64,000 nucleotides of DNA from Massilia arenae (lineage in GTDB: Bacteria; Pseudomonadota; Gammaproteobacteria; Burkholderiales; Burkholderiaceae_D). The notes below the pieces were generated by a model. That model was given only the letters and a program-made list of their open reading frames with translations. It had not been told where the DNA came from and did not search any database. The stretch covers positions 309,152 through 373,151 of the forward strand of contig NZ_VPFD01000004.1 of the NCBI RefSeq assembly GCF_008014745.1, written 5' to 3'. Position numbers and translations under genes: made by a program. Positions 19,685-28,760 of this stretch are shown here, in pieces (position 1 is the stretch's first letter; each line of letters starts with the position of its first letter).

Positions 19685-21516
19685 ACCAGCGCCAGGCTGC
19701 CGTTGCGGGGCTCGCATCGCAGCAACTCCTTATCGCTCTGCCCCGACACCAGCACCAGCCGGGTAAAGCTGTTCAGGTGCACATACAGGCCCAGGAAACG
19801 GCTCACGACCTGGGCGAACACGAACAGGCTACTGCCGGCGAAGGCTTCCTCATCCACCGTCATGCGCACCTCAATGCCGTGCACCAGGCTCGCGCCGTAG
19901 CGGTTGCGCAGCCAGGCCGTGGCCGGGATTGACGCCATCGCGCTGACGCCAGCGATCTGGCGCTGCGAGGCGCCAGACCGAGGCAGGTCGTACAGGGCCA
20001 GGGTCTCGCGGAAGGCATCGAGGTCGGCCAACGAGCGGTGGTTCAGCGCCAGTTGCGTCACCAGGCGCCAGTGGGTGCCGTTGCGGTTGCCGAAGCGCAG
20101 CGGCGCGGAGGGCTTGCGCAGCAGGCGGATCGGCAGGCCGCTGGTGGCGGTCTCGCTGGCCAGGTCGCCGCCCGGCGCCTTGATGCCGACGCCGCAGGCG
20201 GCTGCGCCGTTGCTGCAGGTGAGGTCGATCGAGGCCACGCTGGCATCCTCGCCCAGGAGCGAAAAGTCGTCGCCGGTGAAGGCGATCTTCATGCGGTGGC
20301 GGCTGTCGCCACGGTCGTCGCGGCGCGCGAACCAGTAGCGCTGGCCATGCTCGTCCCCTTCGCCATGGCGCAGGCCATAATAAGGCCGGTACTCGACGCT
20401 GGCGGTCTTGCCATCCTCGGTGCTGAGCACGTGCACCGCGTCGATGCTGTAGACCTCGACGCCCTCCTCGTGCCGGCTCGGCGCCACGTCGTACATCGCC
20501 GAACGGTGCGTGATGCGCACCGGCGCCGCCGCCTGGCGGAACAGGTTCACCACCGGCACGCAACCGGTAAGCAGGTTGGCGGCCGACAGCGCGCGCAGGA
20601 TGCGCGCCGGGCTGGCGTCGGCGTGCATGCCGGTGAGGAGGAAATGCAGGGTGAAGCGGCGCGCGCCGGCCGGCAGCAAGGGCGCCAGCCGGGCCAGGTC
20701 GAGGTCCAGGAAGTGGAATTTGTCGGGAAAGGCAAAGTACTCGGTCAGCAGCCGGTAGGCCGGATGCGCATGGTCTTGTTCCGGCACCAGCGCCTCGTCG
20801 GGCTCCAGGCCGCCCAGGTGCAGGGCAGCGCCGTCGAGGCGGCGCCAGCCCTCCATGCCCTCGGCCTCGACCCAGGTCTCGACCACGTTCATGCCCAGGG
20901 CGTCGATCAGCGCCGCCGCCAGTAGGCCGTCGCCGTCCACGTGCAGGCGCAGACGCGGCAGGCCGCGGCCGTACAACATGCGCGCCGGCAGCGCGCTGTC
21001 GAAGGCGATGCCGATGCGGCTCGCCGCACGCGGCGGCAGCCGGATTCGCGGCGGGACGTGGGCCACCGGCTCGAACCAGGCGCGCGCCACCCGCACCGGC
21101 GCCAGCGCCAGCTCGGCCGTGGTGCGAAACACGCAGGGCGCGCCGCGCGCCTTCAGCGAACTCATCTCGGTGCCGCGCGGCACCGCCTGCACGTGCTCGA
21201 CCTTCCCGACCCGGGCCAGCTGGTCGCCGCCGTCCACCTGCGCGATCGAGCAGCTCGGCAGACCATACAGGAAGTGCGGATACAGGCTGCCCAGCAAGGC
21301 TTCGGTCAGTTCGGGGTAGTCGTCGTCGAGCTTTTTCGCGGTGCGCGCATTGAGCAGCGCGCAGGCCTGGATCAGGCGCCGGATATGGGGGTCTTCGCTG
21401 CCTTCCGGCCCCAGCCCCAGCTCGGCCGCCAGGCGCGGATACTGGTGGGCGAGTTCGCGACCGACGGTGTTCAGGTAGACCAGTTCGCGCTCGAAATACG
21501 GCAACAGTTCTTCCAT
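19681..21516 (-). CDS. tssF: Type VI secretion baseplate protein TssF
   Basis: 611 residues, the usual TssF/ImpG/VasA size. The N terminus LLPYFERELVYLNTVGRELA, then YPRLAAELGLGPEGSEDPHI and GSLYPHFLYGLPSCSIAQVD, are diagnostic. SVEYRPYYGLRHG and the C-terminal SRFLGLYVHLNSFTRLVLVS also match the family. A good ribosome-binding site GAGGAGG precedes ATG 21516. It is the first gene of a two-gene unit with tssG. The usual neighbours tssE upstream and tssH downstream are absent; a MATE gene diverges from it instead. Probably a cytosolic baseplate component supplied in trans to a T6SS elsewhere, or a relic that is still intact. Confidence 0.93.
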   Translation of the reverse strand: MEELLPYFERELVYLNTVGRELAHQYPRLAAELGLGPEGSEDPHIRRLIQACALLNARTAKKLDDDYPELTEALLGSLYPHFLYGLPSCSIAQVDGGDQLARVGKVEHVQAVPRGTEMSSLKARGAPCVFRTTAELALAPVRVARAWFEPVAHVPPRIRLPPRAASRIGIAFDSALPARMLYGRGLPRLRLHVDGDGLLAAALIDALGMNVVETWVEAEGMEGWRRLDGAALHLGGLEPDEALVPEQDHAHPAYRLLTEYFAFPDKFHFLDLDLARLAPLLPAGARRFTLHFLLTGMHADASPARILRALSAANLLTGCVPVVNLFRQAAAPVRITHRSAMYDVAPSRHEEGVEVYSIDAVHVLSTEDGKTASVEYRPYYGLRHGEGDEHGQRYWFARRDDRGDSRHRMKIAFTGDDFSLLGEDASVASIDLTCSNGAAACGVGIKAPGGDLASETATSGLPIRLLRKPSAPLRFGNRNGTHWRLVTQLALNHRSLADLDAFRETLALYDLPRSGASQRQIAGVSAMASIPATAWLRNRYGASLVHGIEVRMTVDEEAFAGSSLFVFAQVVSRFLGLYVHLNSFTRLVLVSGQSDKELLRCEPRNGSLALV

Positions 21517-21690
21517 GAAAACCTCCTCGGGCTGTCGCTCTACGGTGGTGCAGATCGCGGCAAGTTGCCTTGCGACGGCGCAACATTAACGATGGGATAA
21601 AACTTGTTGCGCTAAAGAGATCGCGCCTCTTAATACCGGCCTTGACAATAAGTCAGTAAAATCACGGGTCCATCGACCTATCGCCGCATC

Positions 21691-23103
21691 ATGACCACCG
21701 CCACCACAGCCGCCGCCACCACCCCCGTACGCACCGAGATCGCCACCCTCTGGCGCCTGTCGTGGCCGGTGCTGGTCGGCCAATTGGCGACGGTCGGCAT
21801 GGGCGTGGTCGACGTCGCCCTCACCGGCCACGTCAGCGCCGACGAGCTGGCGGCGGTGTCGCTGGGCACGGCGGTGTGGTCGATCGTGCTGGTGACGGTG
21901 ATGGGCACCATGATGGCGATTAATACCGTGGTCGCCCACGAGATCGGCGCCGCGCGCCACGACCGGGTGCCGCACTCGGTGCGCCAGGCTATGTGGAAGG
22001 GCTTGCTGGTCGGCCTGGTCGGCTGCCTGTTCGCCAACCTGTGCACCTTGCTGTTCGACCATATCGGCATGGAGGCCCACGTGGCCGACCGTGCTTCGCT
22101 GTTCCTGCACGTGATCAGCATCGGCATGCCGGCCTTCGGCGTGTATCGCGCGCTGTATGGCTATACCACCAGCATCAACCAGACCAAGCCGATCATGTGG
22201 ATCGCCATCCTCGGCCTGGTGTTCAACACCGTGGTCGCCTGGGTACTGGTGTACGGCAAATTCGGCTTCCCGCAGCTGGGCGCGGTCGGCTGCGCGATCT
22301 CCACCGCCAGCGCGCTGTGGCTGATGCTGGGCGCCATGCTGTGGTGGGTCACGCGCGCGCCGGCCTACCGCCTCACTTACCCCTTCGACCGCTATGAAGG
22401 GCCGGATGCGCGCGAGATCGGCGCCCAGTTGCGCCTCGGCCTGCCGATCGGCGTTACTTATTTTGCCGAGGTCAGCGCCTTCGGACTGATCAGCCTGCTG
22501 GTGGCGCGCTATGGCGTGGTGCAGGTGTCCTCGCACCAGATCGCGCTCAATTTCGCCTCGCTGGTGTTCATGGTGCCGCTCAGCTTTGCGATCGGCATGC
22601 TGACCCGCGTCGGCCAGGCGATGGGCGAAGGCGATCCGGTGCGCGCGCGCTTCGTCGGCTGGGTCGGCGTGGGCGTCTCGGTCAGCTTCGGCGTGGTGGC
22701 GGCGCTCGGCATCGCCCTGTTCCGCTGGGAGATCGCGGCCATGTACACCTCGGATCCGGCGGTGCAGCAGGTGACCGCCAACCTGCTGCTGTTCGCCGCC
22801 CTGTTCCAGCTGTCGGATTCGACCCAGGTGGCGACCGCCTCGGCCATCCGCGGCTACCAGGTGACGCGCCCGCCGATGGTGATCCAGTTATTGTCGTTCT
22901 GGGGCCTGTCGCTGCCGCTCGGCTGCATCCTCGGCCTGGCGCCGGCCTGGTTCCCGTGGGCGCCTGCCGCGCCGATGGAAGCCACCGGCTTCTGGATCGG
23001 CCTGGTGGTGGCCCTGACGGTGGCGGCGGTCCTGCTGACCTGGCAGTTCGAGAAGCTGGCGCGCCAGCGTATCCGCGACGGCGCGATGGCGCAGCCCCGC
23101 TGA
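21691..23103 (+). CDS. MATE family multidrug efflux transporter (NorM-like)
   Basis: 470-residue integral membrane protein with about twelve hydrophobic segments in two halves. WRLSWPVLVGQLATVGMGVV with DVALTGHVS matches the MATE first helix, and GLPIGVTYFAEVSAFGLISL opens the second half. Family members export cationic drugs or dyes in exchange for Na+ or H+. It is transcribed away from tssF and is followed 52 bases later by a peptidase gene on the same strand; the link between them is unknown. Confidence 0.93.
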   Translation: MTTATTAAATTPVRTEIATLWRLSWPVLVGQLATVGMGVVDVALTGHVSADELAAVSLGTAVWSIVLVTVMGTMMAINTVVAHEIGAARHDRVPHSVRQAMWKGLLVGLVGCLFANLCTLLFDHIGMEAHVADRASLFLHVISIGMPAFGVYRALYGYTTSINQTKPIMWIAILGLVFNTVVAWVLVYGKFGFPQLGAVGCAISTASALWLMLGAMLWWVTRAPAYRLTYPFDRYEGPDAREIGAQLRLGLPIGVTYFAEVSAFGLISLLVARYGVVQVSSHQIALNFASLVFMVPLSFAIGMLTRVGQAMGEGDPVRARFVGWVGVGVSVSFGVVAALGIALFRWEIAAMYTSDPAVQQVTANLLLFAALFQLSDSTQVATASAIRGYQVTRPPMVIQLLSFWGLSLPLGCILGLAPAWFPWAPAAPMEATGFWIGLVVALTVAAVLLTWQFEKLARQRIRDGAMAQPR

Positions 23104-23155
23104 CTCTGGTATCGTCTCGCGATTGCTGTAAATTAATAATCCTCAAGAGACATCA

Positions 23156-25375
23156 ATGCGCCCTCTTCTCCTTCTCCTGGCCGCCCTCGCGGCCTCTCCC
23201 GCCATGGCCGAACGCCTGACACTGGACCGCATCTACGGTGAAGCCTCGCTGGCCGGCGCCAGCGTGCGCAATCTGCGCGTGTCGCCCGACGGCGAACGTG
23301 TGACCTTCCTGCGCCCGCGCGCCGACGACCAGTACCGTCTCGACCTGTGGGAATACAACACGAAAAGCAAGGCCACGCAGCGCCTGGTCGATTCCAAGCA
23401 ACTGGTGCCGAACGAGGAATTGTCGCTCGAGGAAAAAGCACGCCGCGAACGTGCGCGTACCGCCGGCCTGTCGGGCATCCTCAACTATTACTGGTCGCCC
23501 GACGGCAAGCGCCTGCTGGTGCCGATCGGCGGCGACCTGTATCTCGTCGATGCCGCCAAGCCGGAAGCCGCGCGCAAGGTCGCCTCAGGCAACGTCATCG
23601 ATCCGAAGATCTCGCCGCGCGGCCGCTATGTGTCCTTCGTGCGCAACCAGAACCTGGTGGTGATCGATCTGACCACCGGCGCCGAGCGTCAGCTGACGAC
23701 CGATGGCAAGGGCACCGTGCACAATGGCGAAGCGGAATTCATCGCCCAGGAAGAGATGGACCAGCACACCGGCTACTACTGGGCGCCGGACGATTCGCAC
23801 ATCGCCTACCGCCGCTACGACGACGCGCCGGTGCCGGTGGTGCGCCGCTTCGAGATCTTCGCCGACCGTACCGAAGTGATCGACCAGCACTACCCGGCCG
23901 CGGGCGATCCGAACGTGGCGATCGAGCTGATGATCGTCGATCCAGCCACCGGCGCGCAGCGCAAGATTGACCTCGGCCAGGACAAGGACATCTACCTGGT
24001 GCGCGCCGACTTCAGCGCCGACGCCAAGACCCTCGTCTACCAGCGCCAGACGCGCGACCAGAAGCGCCTCGACCTGGTGGCGGTCGACGTCGCCTCGCTG
24101 GCCCAGCGTCCGCTGTTCTCCGAAACCTCCAAGACCTGGGTCGAAGTCCATAACGACCTGCGCTTCCTCAAGAACCGCCAGGCCTTCGTCTGGGCGTCCG
24201 AGCGCAGCGGCCGCAAGCACCTGTATTTGTATGACCTGAACGGCAAGCTGCTGCACCCGATCTCGCGCGGCGACTGGGGCGTGGACAATATCCTGGCCGT
24301 CGATGAAGGCGCCGGCAAGATCTATGTGTCGTCGAACCGCGACGCCGTGATCGACAAGCAGACCTATGCGCTGTCGCTGGATGGCCGCGGCGCCGACAAG
24401 CCGGCCCGCATCACCCAGGGCGATGGCTGGCACGAGGCCTCGTTTGCCGGCAACGGTAAATTGTTCGTCGACACCTATTCGAATCCGAGCACCCCGCCGC
24501 AAGTGTCGATCCGCCGCGCCGATGGCAGCATGGTCGAGTGGATCGAGAAGAACGAACTCAACGCCAACCATCCATATACGCGTCATCTGGATTCGCACCT
24601 GCCGACCGAATACGGCACCCTGAAGGCGGCCGATGGCCAGACCCTGCACTATTCGATCATCAAGCCGGCCGGTTTCGATGCGAATAAACGTTACCCGGTG
24701 TTCCTGTTCACCTATGGCGGCCCGCACTCGCAGCGCGTGACCCGCGCCTGGGGCAATTATTTTGACCAGTACATGGCGCAGCAAGGCTTCGTGGTCTTCC
24801 GCCTCGACAACCGCGGCTCGGGCCGGCGCGAGCGCCAGTTCACCGACGTGCTGCACAACAACCTCGGCAAGCACGAGGTCGAAGACCAGGTGGCCGGCAT
24901 CGACTGGCTGGCCAAGCAGAGCTTCGTCGATCCGAAACGCGTGGGCGTGTTCGGCTGGAGCTATGGCGGCTTCATGACCCTGCGCCTGCTGTCGGCGGCA
25001 TCGGACAAGATCGCGATGGGCGTGTCGGTGGCGCCGGTGACCGACTGGGCGCTGTACGACACCCACTATACCGAGCGCTACGTCGGCGGCACGCCGAAGG
25101 GCGATCCGGAAGCGTACAAGCGCAGCGGCGTGTTCGCCCACCTGGACGGCATGAAATCGCACCTGCTGCTGATCCATGGCATGGCCGACGACAATGTGCT
25201 GTTCTCGAACACCACCCTGTTGATCGACGAGCTCGTGAAGCGCAATGTGCAGTTCGACCTGATGACCTATCCGGGCGCCAAGCACGGCATGTCGGGCCGC
25301 ACCAACCAGCGCCACGTGTATGGCCTGATCGAGTCCTACTTCAAGAAGCAGTTGGGCGGCACGCAGCCGAACTGA
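23156..25375 (+). CDS. S9 family peptidase, dipeptidyl-peptidase IV type
   Basis: 739 residues with a signal peptide (MRPLLLLLAALAASPAMA), so periplasmic. The N-terminal half is a beta-propeller (DPP IV N-terminal domain) containing the substrate N-terminus-binding glutamates in EFIAQEEMDQHTGYYWAPD. The C-terminal alpha/beta-hydrolase has the serine in FGWSYGGFMTLRLL (near residue 602), the aspartate in HGMADDNVLF and the histidine in GAKHGMSGR. It would release dipeptides from proline- or alanine-containing peptides. The ribosome-binding site is weak (AGAGA). Confidence 0.93.
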   Translation: MRPLLLLLAALAASPAMAERLTLDRIYGEASLAGASVRNLRVSPDGERVTFLRPRADDQYRLDLWEYNTKSKATQRLVDSKQLVPNEELSLEEKARRERARTAGLSGILNYYWSPDGKRLLVPIGGDLYLVDAAKPEAARKVASGNVIDPKISPRGRYVSFVRNQNLVVIDLTTGAERQLTTDGKGTVHNGEAEFIAQEEMDQHTGYYWAPDDSHIAYRRYDDAPVPVVRRFEIFADRTEVIDQHYPAAGDPNVAIELMIVDPATGAQRKIDLGQDKDIYLVRADFSADAKTLVYQRQTRDQKRLDLVAVDVASLAQRPLFSETSKTWVEVHNDLRFLKNRQAFVWASERSGRKHLYLYDLNGKLLHPISRGDWGVDNILAVDEGAGKIYVSSNRDAVIDKQTYALSLDGRGADKPARITQGDGWHEASFAGNGKLFVDTYSNPSTPPQVSIRRADGSMVEWIEKNELNANHPYTRHLDSHLPTEYGTLKAADGQTLHYSIIKPAGFDANKRYPVFLFTYGGPHSQRVTRAWGNYFDQYMAQQGFVVFRLDNRGSGRRERQFTDVLHNNLGKHEVEDQVAGIDWLAKQSFVDPKRVGVFGWSYGGFMTLRLLSAASDKIAMGVSVAPVTDWALYDTHYTERYVGGTPKGDPEAYKRSGVFAHLDGMKSHLLLIHGMADDNVLFSNTTLLIDELVKRNVQFDLMTYPGAKHGMSGRTNQRHVYGLIESYFKKQLGGTQPN

Positions 25376-25404
25376 TCAAGCTAGAAACTGCACGTCAAAT
25401 GCAC

Positions 25405-25492
25405 GTCGTCCCCGCGAAGGCGGGGACCCAAGCTTGCAAGCGTCTCGATAACGCAAGCAGTACTTGGGTCCCCGCCTGCGCGGGGACGACGT
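25405..25492. repeat. Composite palindromic repeat, inverted pair
   Basis: Unit one 25405-25432 and inverted unit two 25462-25492 are separated by a 30-base spacer (starting CTTGCAAGCGTCTCGATAAC). The spacer differs from the 12.6-kb copy at only a few positions. It sits between the convergent peptidase and csbD genes and could act as a bidirectional transcript end. Confidence 0.9.
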
Positions 25493-25511
25493 ATTTCAGC
25501 TAACTGAAAGC

Positions 25512-25718
25512 TTACGGACGTGGCGTTGGACGGTTCACTTCGTCCACGGCATCCTTCACGACTTCTTTCGCGTCGCCATAGGCTTCCTGGGTCTTGCCCT
25601 CAGCCTGGTTCGCCAGGCCCTTGGCCTGCTGTTCGGTGCTGCCCACCACTTTACCGGCGCCTTCTTGAATCTTGCCGCCGATGTCTTTCAGTTTGCCTTC
25701 GACTTGGTCTTTGTTCAT
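25512..25718 (-). CDS. CsbD family stress protein
   Basis: 68 residues, hydrophilic and without cysteine, starting at ATG 25718 after AAGGAGAACACC. MNKDQVEGKLKDIGGKIQEG and GSTEQQAKGLANQAEGKTQE are typical of CsbD, a small general-stress protein of unknown biochemical role. The longer in-frame extension upstream is not CsbD-like. A paralogue lies at 27102-27278, on the other side of the permease gene. Confidence 0.93.
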   Translation of the reverse strand: MNKDQVEGKLKDIGGKIQEGAGKVVGSTEQQAKGLANQAEGKTQEAYGDAKEVVKDAVDEVNRPTPRP

Positions 25719-25901
25719 GGTGTTCTCCTTGAGTAATGCATGCCTGAATGGCCATGCGATGGATACAGAATAGCCCTTTCGCGCCTGCTCATCTGTTAGC
25801 GCACGCACACAGTGATGCGACCCCATCCGCGCGACATTTTTATGGCTTAAATGCTAATCTTTTCTTGCAACGCGGCCCGCCGCTCAAGAAGAGAATCCTC
25901 C

Positions 25902-26999
25902 ATGAATAACAACAATAGCGACACCGTCCCGGCAACCCACGAAGCCACCCACGCCCAGCGCCGCCTGGCGCGCCGCGTGACCCTCGTCAATGGCATCGCC
26001 GTGCTGTTCATCCTCGGCCTGGCCGCCGTCGTGCTGGCGGCCGATGCGCTGTTGCTGGTGTTCGCCTGCGTGCTGTTCGCCATCCTGCTCTACAAATTGA
26101 GCGAGATCATGCATCGGCGCTTTCACATGCGACGCAAGCTCGCGCTCGGCATCGTCGTGCTGCTGCTCGGCGCCATCGTCGGCCTGGGCGGCTGGGCCAT
26201 GGCGCCGCAGATTTCCGAGCAGTCGACCCAGCTGGCGAAGGAAATCCCGGCCGCGATCGAACGCCTGCAAGGTGAAGTTGCACAGCATCCCCTGCTCAAG
26301 CGCGTCGTCGACGAACTGCCGCCGCCGGAAGACATCGTCAAGCAGATGAGTTCGATGGTGCCGAATGCCGGCCTGTTCTTCACGGGCGTGCTGGGCGCCC
26401 TCGGCAACGTCGTCATCATTATTTTCGTCGGCATTTATTTTGCCGCCACGCCGGGCGTGTACACCGGCGGCTTCATCCGCCTGATCCCGCAACACAAGCG
26501 CGGCCGCGCCCGCGAAGTCATCGACGAGATGGGCGATTCACTGGCCAGCTGGCTGCTCGGCAAGGCGCTGTCGATGCTGATCGTCGGCACCACCACCGCG
26601 ATCGGCCTCTCCCTGCTGGGCGTGCCGCTGGCGCTGATCCTGGGCATCATTGCCGGCCTGATGGACTTCATCCCCTACCTCGGCCCGATCATGGCTGGCA
26701 TCCCGGCGGTGCTGCTGGCGCTGTCGATCAGTCCGGAAATGGCGATGTATGCGCTGCTGCTGTTCGCGGCGATCAATATGCTCGAAGGTTATGTGCTGCA
26801 GCCGATGATCGAAGCCAAGGCGATCGATCTGCCGCCTGCGCTGGTGATCGTGATGCAGTTGATCTTCGGCACCCTGTTCGGCTTCGCCGGCGTCGCGCTG
26901 GCGACGCCGCTGGCGGCCGTCCTGTCGGTGCTGGTCAAGATGCTCTATATAGAAGACGTGCTGGGGGACAGACCGGCGAAGGGAGTTGGGTCCAGTTGA
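25902..26999 (+). CDS. AI-2E family transporter (PerM-like permease)
   Basis: 365 residues from ATG 25902. About eight membrane helices: two near residues 30-65, one near 80-100, and a C-terminal bundle with GVLGALGNVVIIIFVGIYFA, GLMDFIPYLGPIMAGIPAVL and GTLFGFAGVALATPLAAVLS, the AI-2E/PerM signature. Substrates are mostly unknown; some members export AI-2 or act as Na+/H+ antiporters. The region between helices three and four is a periplasmic-type coiled segment (QISEQSTQLAKEIPAAIERL). Two small csbD genes flank it on the opposite strand, suggesting a shared stress setting. Confidence 0.9.
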   Translation: MNNNNSDTVPATHEATHAQRRLARRVTLVNGIAVLFILGLAAVVLAADALLLVFACVLFAILLYKLSEIMHRRFHMRRKLALGIVVLLLGAIVGLGGWAMAPQISEQSTQLAKEIPAAIERLQGEVAQHPLLKRVVDELPPPEDIVKQMSSMVPNAGLFFTGVLGALGNVVIIIFVGIYFAATPGVYTGGFIRLIPQHKRGRAREVIDEMGDSLASWLLGKALSMLIVGTTTAIGLSLLGVPLALILGIIAGLMDFIPYLGPIMAGIPAVLLALSISPEMAMYALLLFAAINMLEGYVLQPMIEAKAIDLPPALVIVMQLIFGTLFGFAGVALATPLAAVLSVLVKMLYIEDVLGDRPAKGVGSS

Positions 27000-27057
27000 T
27001 CTGCCTCGCTTCTGGAATGCCGCGCCGTGGCATTCCAGAAAATGCCGGCCCAAAAAC

Positions 27058-27081
27058 AAAGCCGCGCGATTGCGCGGCTTT
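27058..27081. terminator. Bidirectional terminator between permease and second csbD
   Basis: AAAGCCGCGC and GCGCGGCTTT form a 10-bp stem with a GATT loop, with A and T runs on either side. A second perfect inverted repeat, TCTGGAATGCC/GGCATTCCAGA at 27011-27039, sits just before it. Confidence 0.8.
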
Positions 27082-27101
27082 GTCGTGGAGCAGAAGGCGG
27101 A

Positions 27102-27278
27102 TCAACGATTGCCTTTGGCGATTTCTTTCACGTCGCCGACTTTCTTCTGAACCTTGCCCTCAGCCTGGTTCGACAGGCCTTCGCTCTGTTGCTGGCGGCT
27201 GCCGACTGCTTCGCCGACCTTCTGCTGCACCTTGCCGCCGATTTCCTTCGCCTTGCCTTTGACTTGATCCTTGTTCAT
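27102..27278 (-). CDS. CsbD family stress protein, second copy
   Basis: A 58-residue frame from ATG 27278 to TGA 27102. The product starts MNKDQVKGKAKEIGGKVQQK and includes EGLSNQAEGKVQKKVGDVKE, clearly CsbD and paralogous to the protein at 25512-25718. An appropriately placed ribosome-binding site (GGAGA) precedes the start. Very lysine-rich, cytosolic, function unknown beyond stress association. Confidence 0.9.
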   Translation of the reverse strand: MNKDQVKGKAKEIGGKVQQKVGEAVGSRQQQSEGLSNQAEGKVQKKVGDVKEIAKGNR

Positions 27279-27350
27279 TGCAATCTCCTTGCCTGTTACG
27301 TGGATGAGCCTTAAGAATAGGATTAACTTCCAGGCGGTTCTGTTCGACGC

Positions 27351-27995
27351 TTAACAAACAGGCTTACGCCAGACGCTGGCCAGCCACGGTTGCTGGTCGC
27401 GCGGCAAGCCGGGCGGACGGTAGTAGTGATGCAGCGCCGTGAAGCCGGCCGCGAGCAGATAGCATTCCCACGTGGCGTAGTCGTAATAACTACCATAGCG
27501 CGCACCGTTCCAGCCTTCCTGGTTGTCGCCGCGTGGATTCGAACTGAACAGCACTCCGCCCGGCTTCAGTGCGGCGTGCAGATGTGTCAGCACCTGCGGC
27601 AAGGCGGCGCTCGGCACATGGAACAGCACGGCATTGGCAAAGATGCCATCAAAGGTCTCTTGAGGCAGATCAAGGTGCAGGAAATCCTGGTGCCATACCT
27701 CGCAGCCGCTGTAGTCGCGCGCCATGGCCACGAAGCGTTCGCTGCCGTCGACGCCGATGGCGCGGTGACCGAGCGCGCTGAAGGACTTGAGGTCGCGCCC
27801 CGGTCCGCAGCCCAGGTCGAGGATGGTGTAGGGCGCCGGGACCGCGATCGCGTCTAGCAGGGCGGCGATGTTCTGGCTGACGTCGTGGTCGATCGTGCCG
27901 GCGAAGAAGGATTCGGCATTATGCTCGTAATGCGCGAGCGTGCGGCGGGCGATGTCGTCGTGCGCGTCGTGCGTGTGATTGTTCTCATGATCCAT
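27351..27995 (-). CDS. Class I SAM-dependent methyltransferase
   Basis: 214 residues from ATG 27995. After a histidine-rich N terminus (MDHENNHTHDAHDD), TLAHYEHNAESFFAGTIDHD leads into motif I ILDLGCGPGRDLKSFSALGH, then FANAVLFHVPSAALPQVL and LKPGGVLFSSNPRGDNQEGW. This is a Methyltransf_11/25-type domain; the substrate is unknown. The upstream in-frame codons to 28037 lack support. Next to it on the minus strand is csbD; fliT diverges upstream. Confidence 0.85.
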   Translation of the reverse strand: MDHENNHTHDAHDDIARRTLAHYEHNAESFFAGTIDHDVSQNIAALLDAIAVPAPYTILDLGCGPGRDLKSFSALGHRAIGVDGSERFVAMARDYSGCEVWHQDFLHLDLPQETFDGIFANAVLFHVPSAALPQVLTHLHAALKPGGVLFSSNPRGDNQEGWNGARYGSYYDYATWECYLLAAGFTALHHYYRPPGLPRDQQPWLASVWRKPVC

Positions 27996-28134
27996 GACGA
28001 CAGTATGCCAGCTGGCGGCCCCAGAAAAAAAATTCAAAAAAAATTCAAAGAAACCCTAAAGTTCCCAAAATCCCTGCCGTAAAAGAACCAGACAACCGGC
28101 AATCCGGCCGGAGTTTCATTGTTTTGGTGGCAAC

Positions 28135-28416
28135 ATGAACGCAAACGAAGTCCTCTCGATGTACGAAAACCTGGCTGGCCTGACCCGTCAGATGTCGGAT
28201 GCCGCCAAGGCCGGAGACTGGAACGAGTTTGCCAACCTGAACGTCGAAGCCAAGGTCGAAGCGCGCAGCGCCACTGCCGGCATGCCGGCCCTGGAAGGCG
28301 CCCAGCGCCTTCGCAAGATCGACCTGCTCAAGCAGCTGATGGCCAACGACCGCGCGATCCGCGACGTGACCGAGCCATACGATGGCCAGCTGGAGCGCGC
28401 GCTGCAAGCGCACTGA
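28135..28416 (+). CDS. fliT: Flagellar FliT-like chaperone
   Basis: A 93-residue helical protein. MNANEVLSMYENLAGLTRQM and the late KQLMANDRAIRDVTEPYDGQ resemble betaproteobacterial FliT, the FliD export chaperone that also modulates FlhDC in enterobacteria. It ends shortly after the TEP segment, without the C-terminal tail seen in longer FliT proteins. No other flagellar operon genes are beside it, but a YjfB-type motility protein lies 4 kb away. The call rests on sequence pattern only. Confidence 0.7.
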   Translation: MNANEVLSMYENLAGLTRQMSDAAKAGDWNEFANLNVEAKVEARSATAGMPALEGAQRLRKIDLLKQLMANDRAIRDVTEPYDGQLERALQAH

Positions 28417-28436
28417 TTCCTGGCGAATCCTGAATC

Positions 28437-28461
28437 AAGGCACCTGCGGGTGCCTTTTTTG
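28437..28461 (+). terminator. fliT terminator
   Basis: AGGCACC and GGTGCCT pair around TGCG, followed by six T residues. Confidence 0.88.
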
Positions 28462-28507
28462 TTGCCGGAATAAGTAATAGTGGCGCGTGGGGCGGTCGAA
28501 GCGCCAA

Positions 28508-28755
28508 AGAAAAAAGCGCCCATCGGGCGCCTTGGCTGCCGCCGAGCCAGGGGCTCGACCGCGAATCGGGTGGAGGACGAACTCCAGCTATCTGCTGGCG
28601 TCGCCTCTTGCCGGTTGCTCCCGGCGTCCATTGCCACTGCAGGCAAGTGGACTGCTTCCGGTCACAGGCGTTTCATCAACGGTCGTCTGTTGTCGCGCCA
28701 CGCTATCGGTGGTGGCTGCGCAGACCCTGTGCCGTCTGTGACCTCGTCGATCACA
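28508..28755 (-). ncRNA. Candidate structured non-coding RNA
   Basis: About 250 bases with no convincing protein, bounded by a sigma70-like promoter and a strong terminator on the minus strand. The predicted RNA begins near 28755. A long-range stem joins GGTCACAG (28736-28743, minus sense) to CTGTGACC (28660-28667). Then come hairpins at 28626-28652 (GTCCA...TGGAC plus TTGCC/GGCAA), 28610-28625 (GCCGG/CCGGC), 28584-28598 (CCAGC/GCTGG) and 28543-28557 (CGAGCC/GGCTCG). It ends in GCGCCC-GAT-GGGCGC with six U residues (28510-28530). I do not recognise it as 6S, SRP, RNase P or a common riboswitch. Confidence 0.6.
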
Positions 28756-28760
28756 AATCC

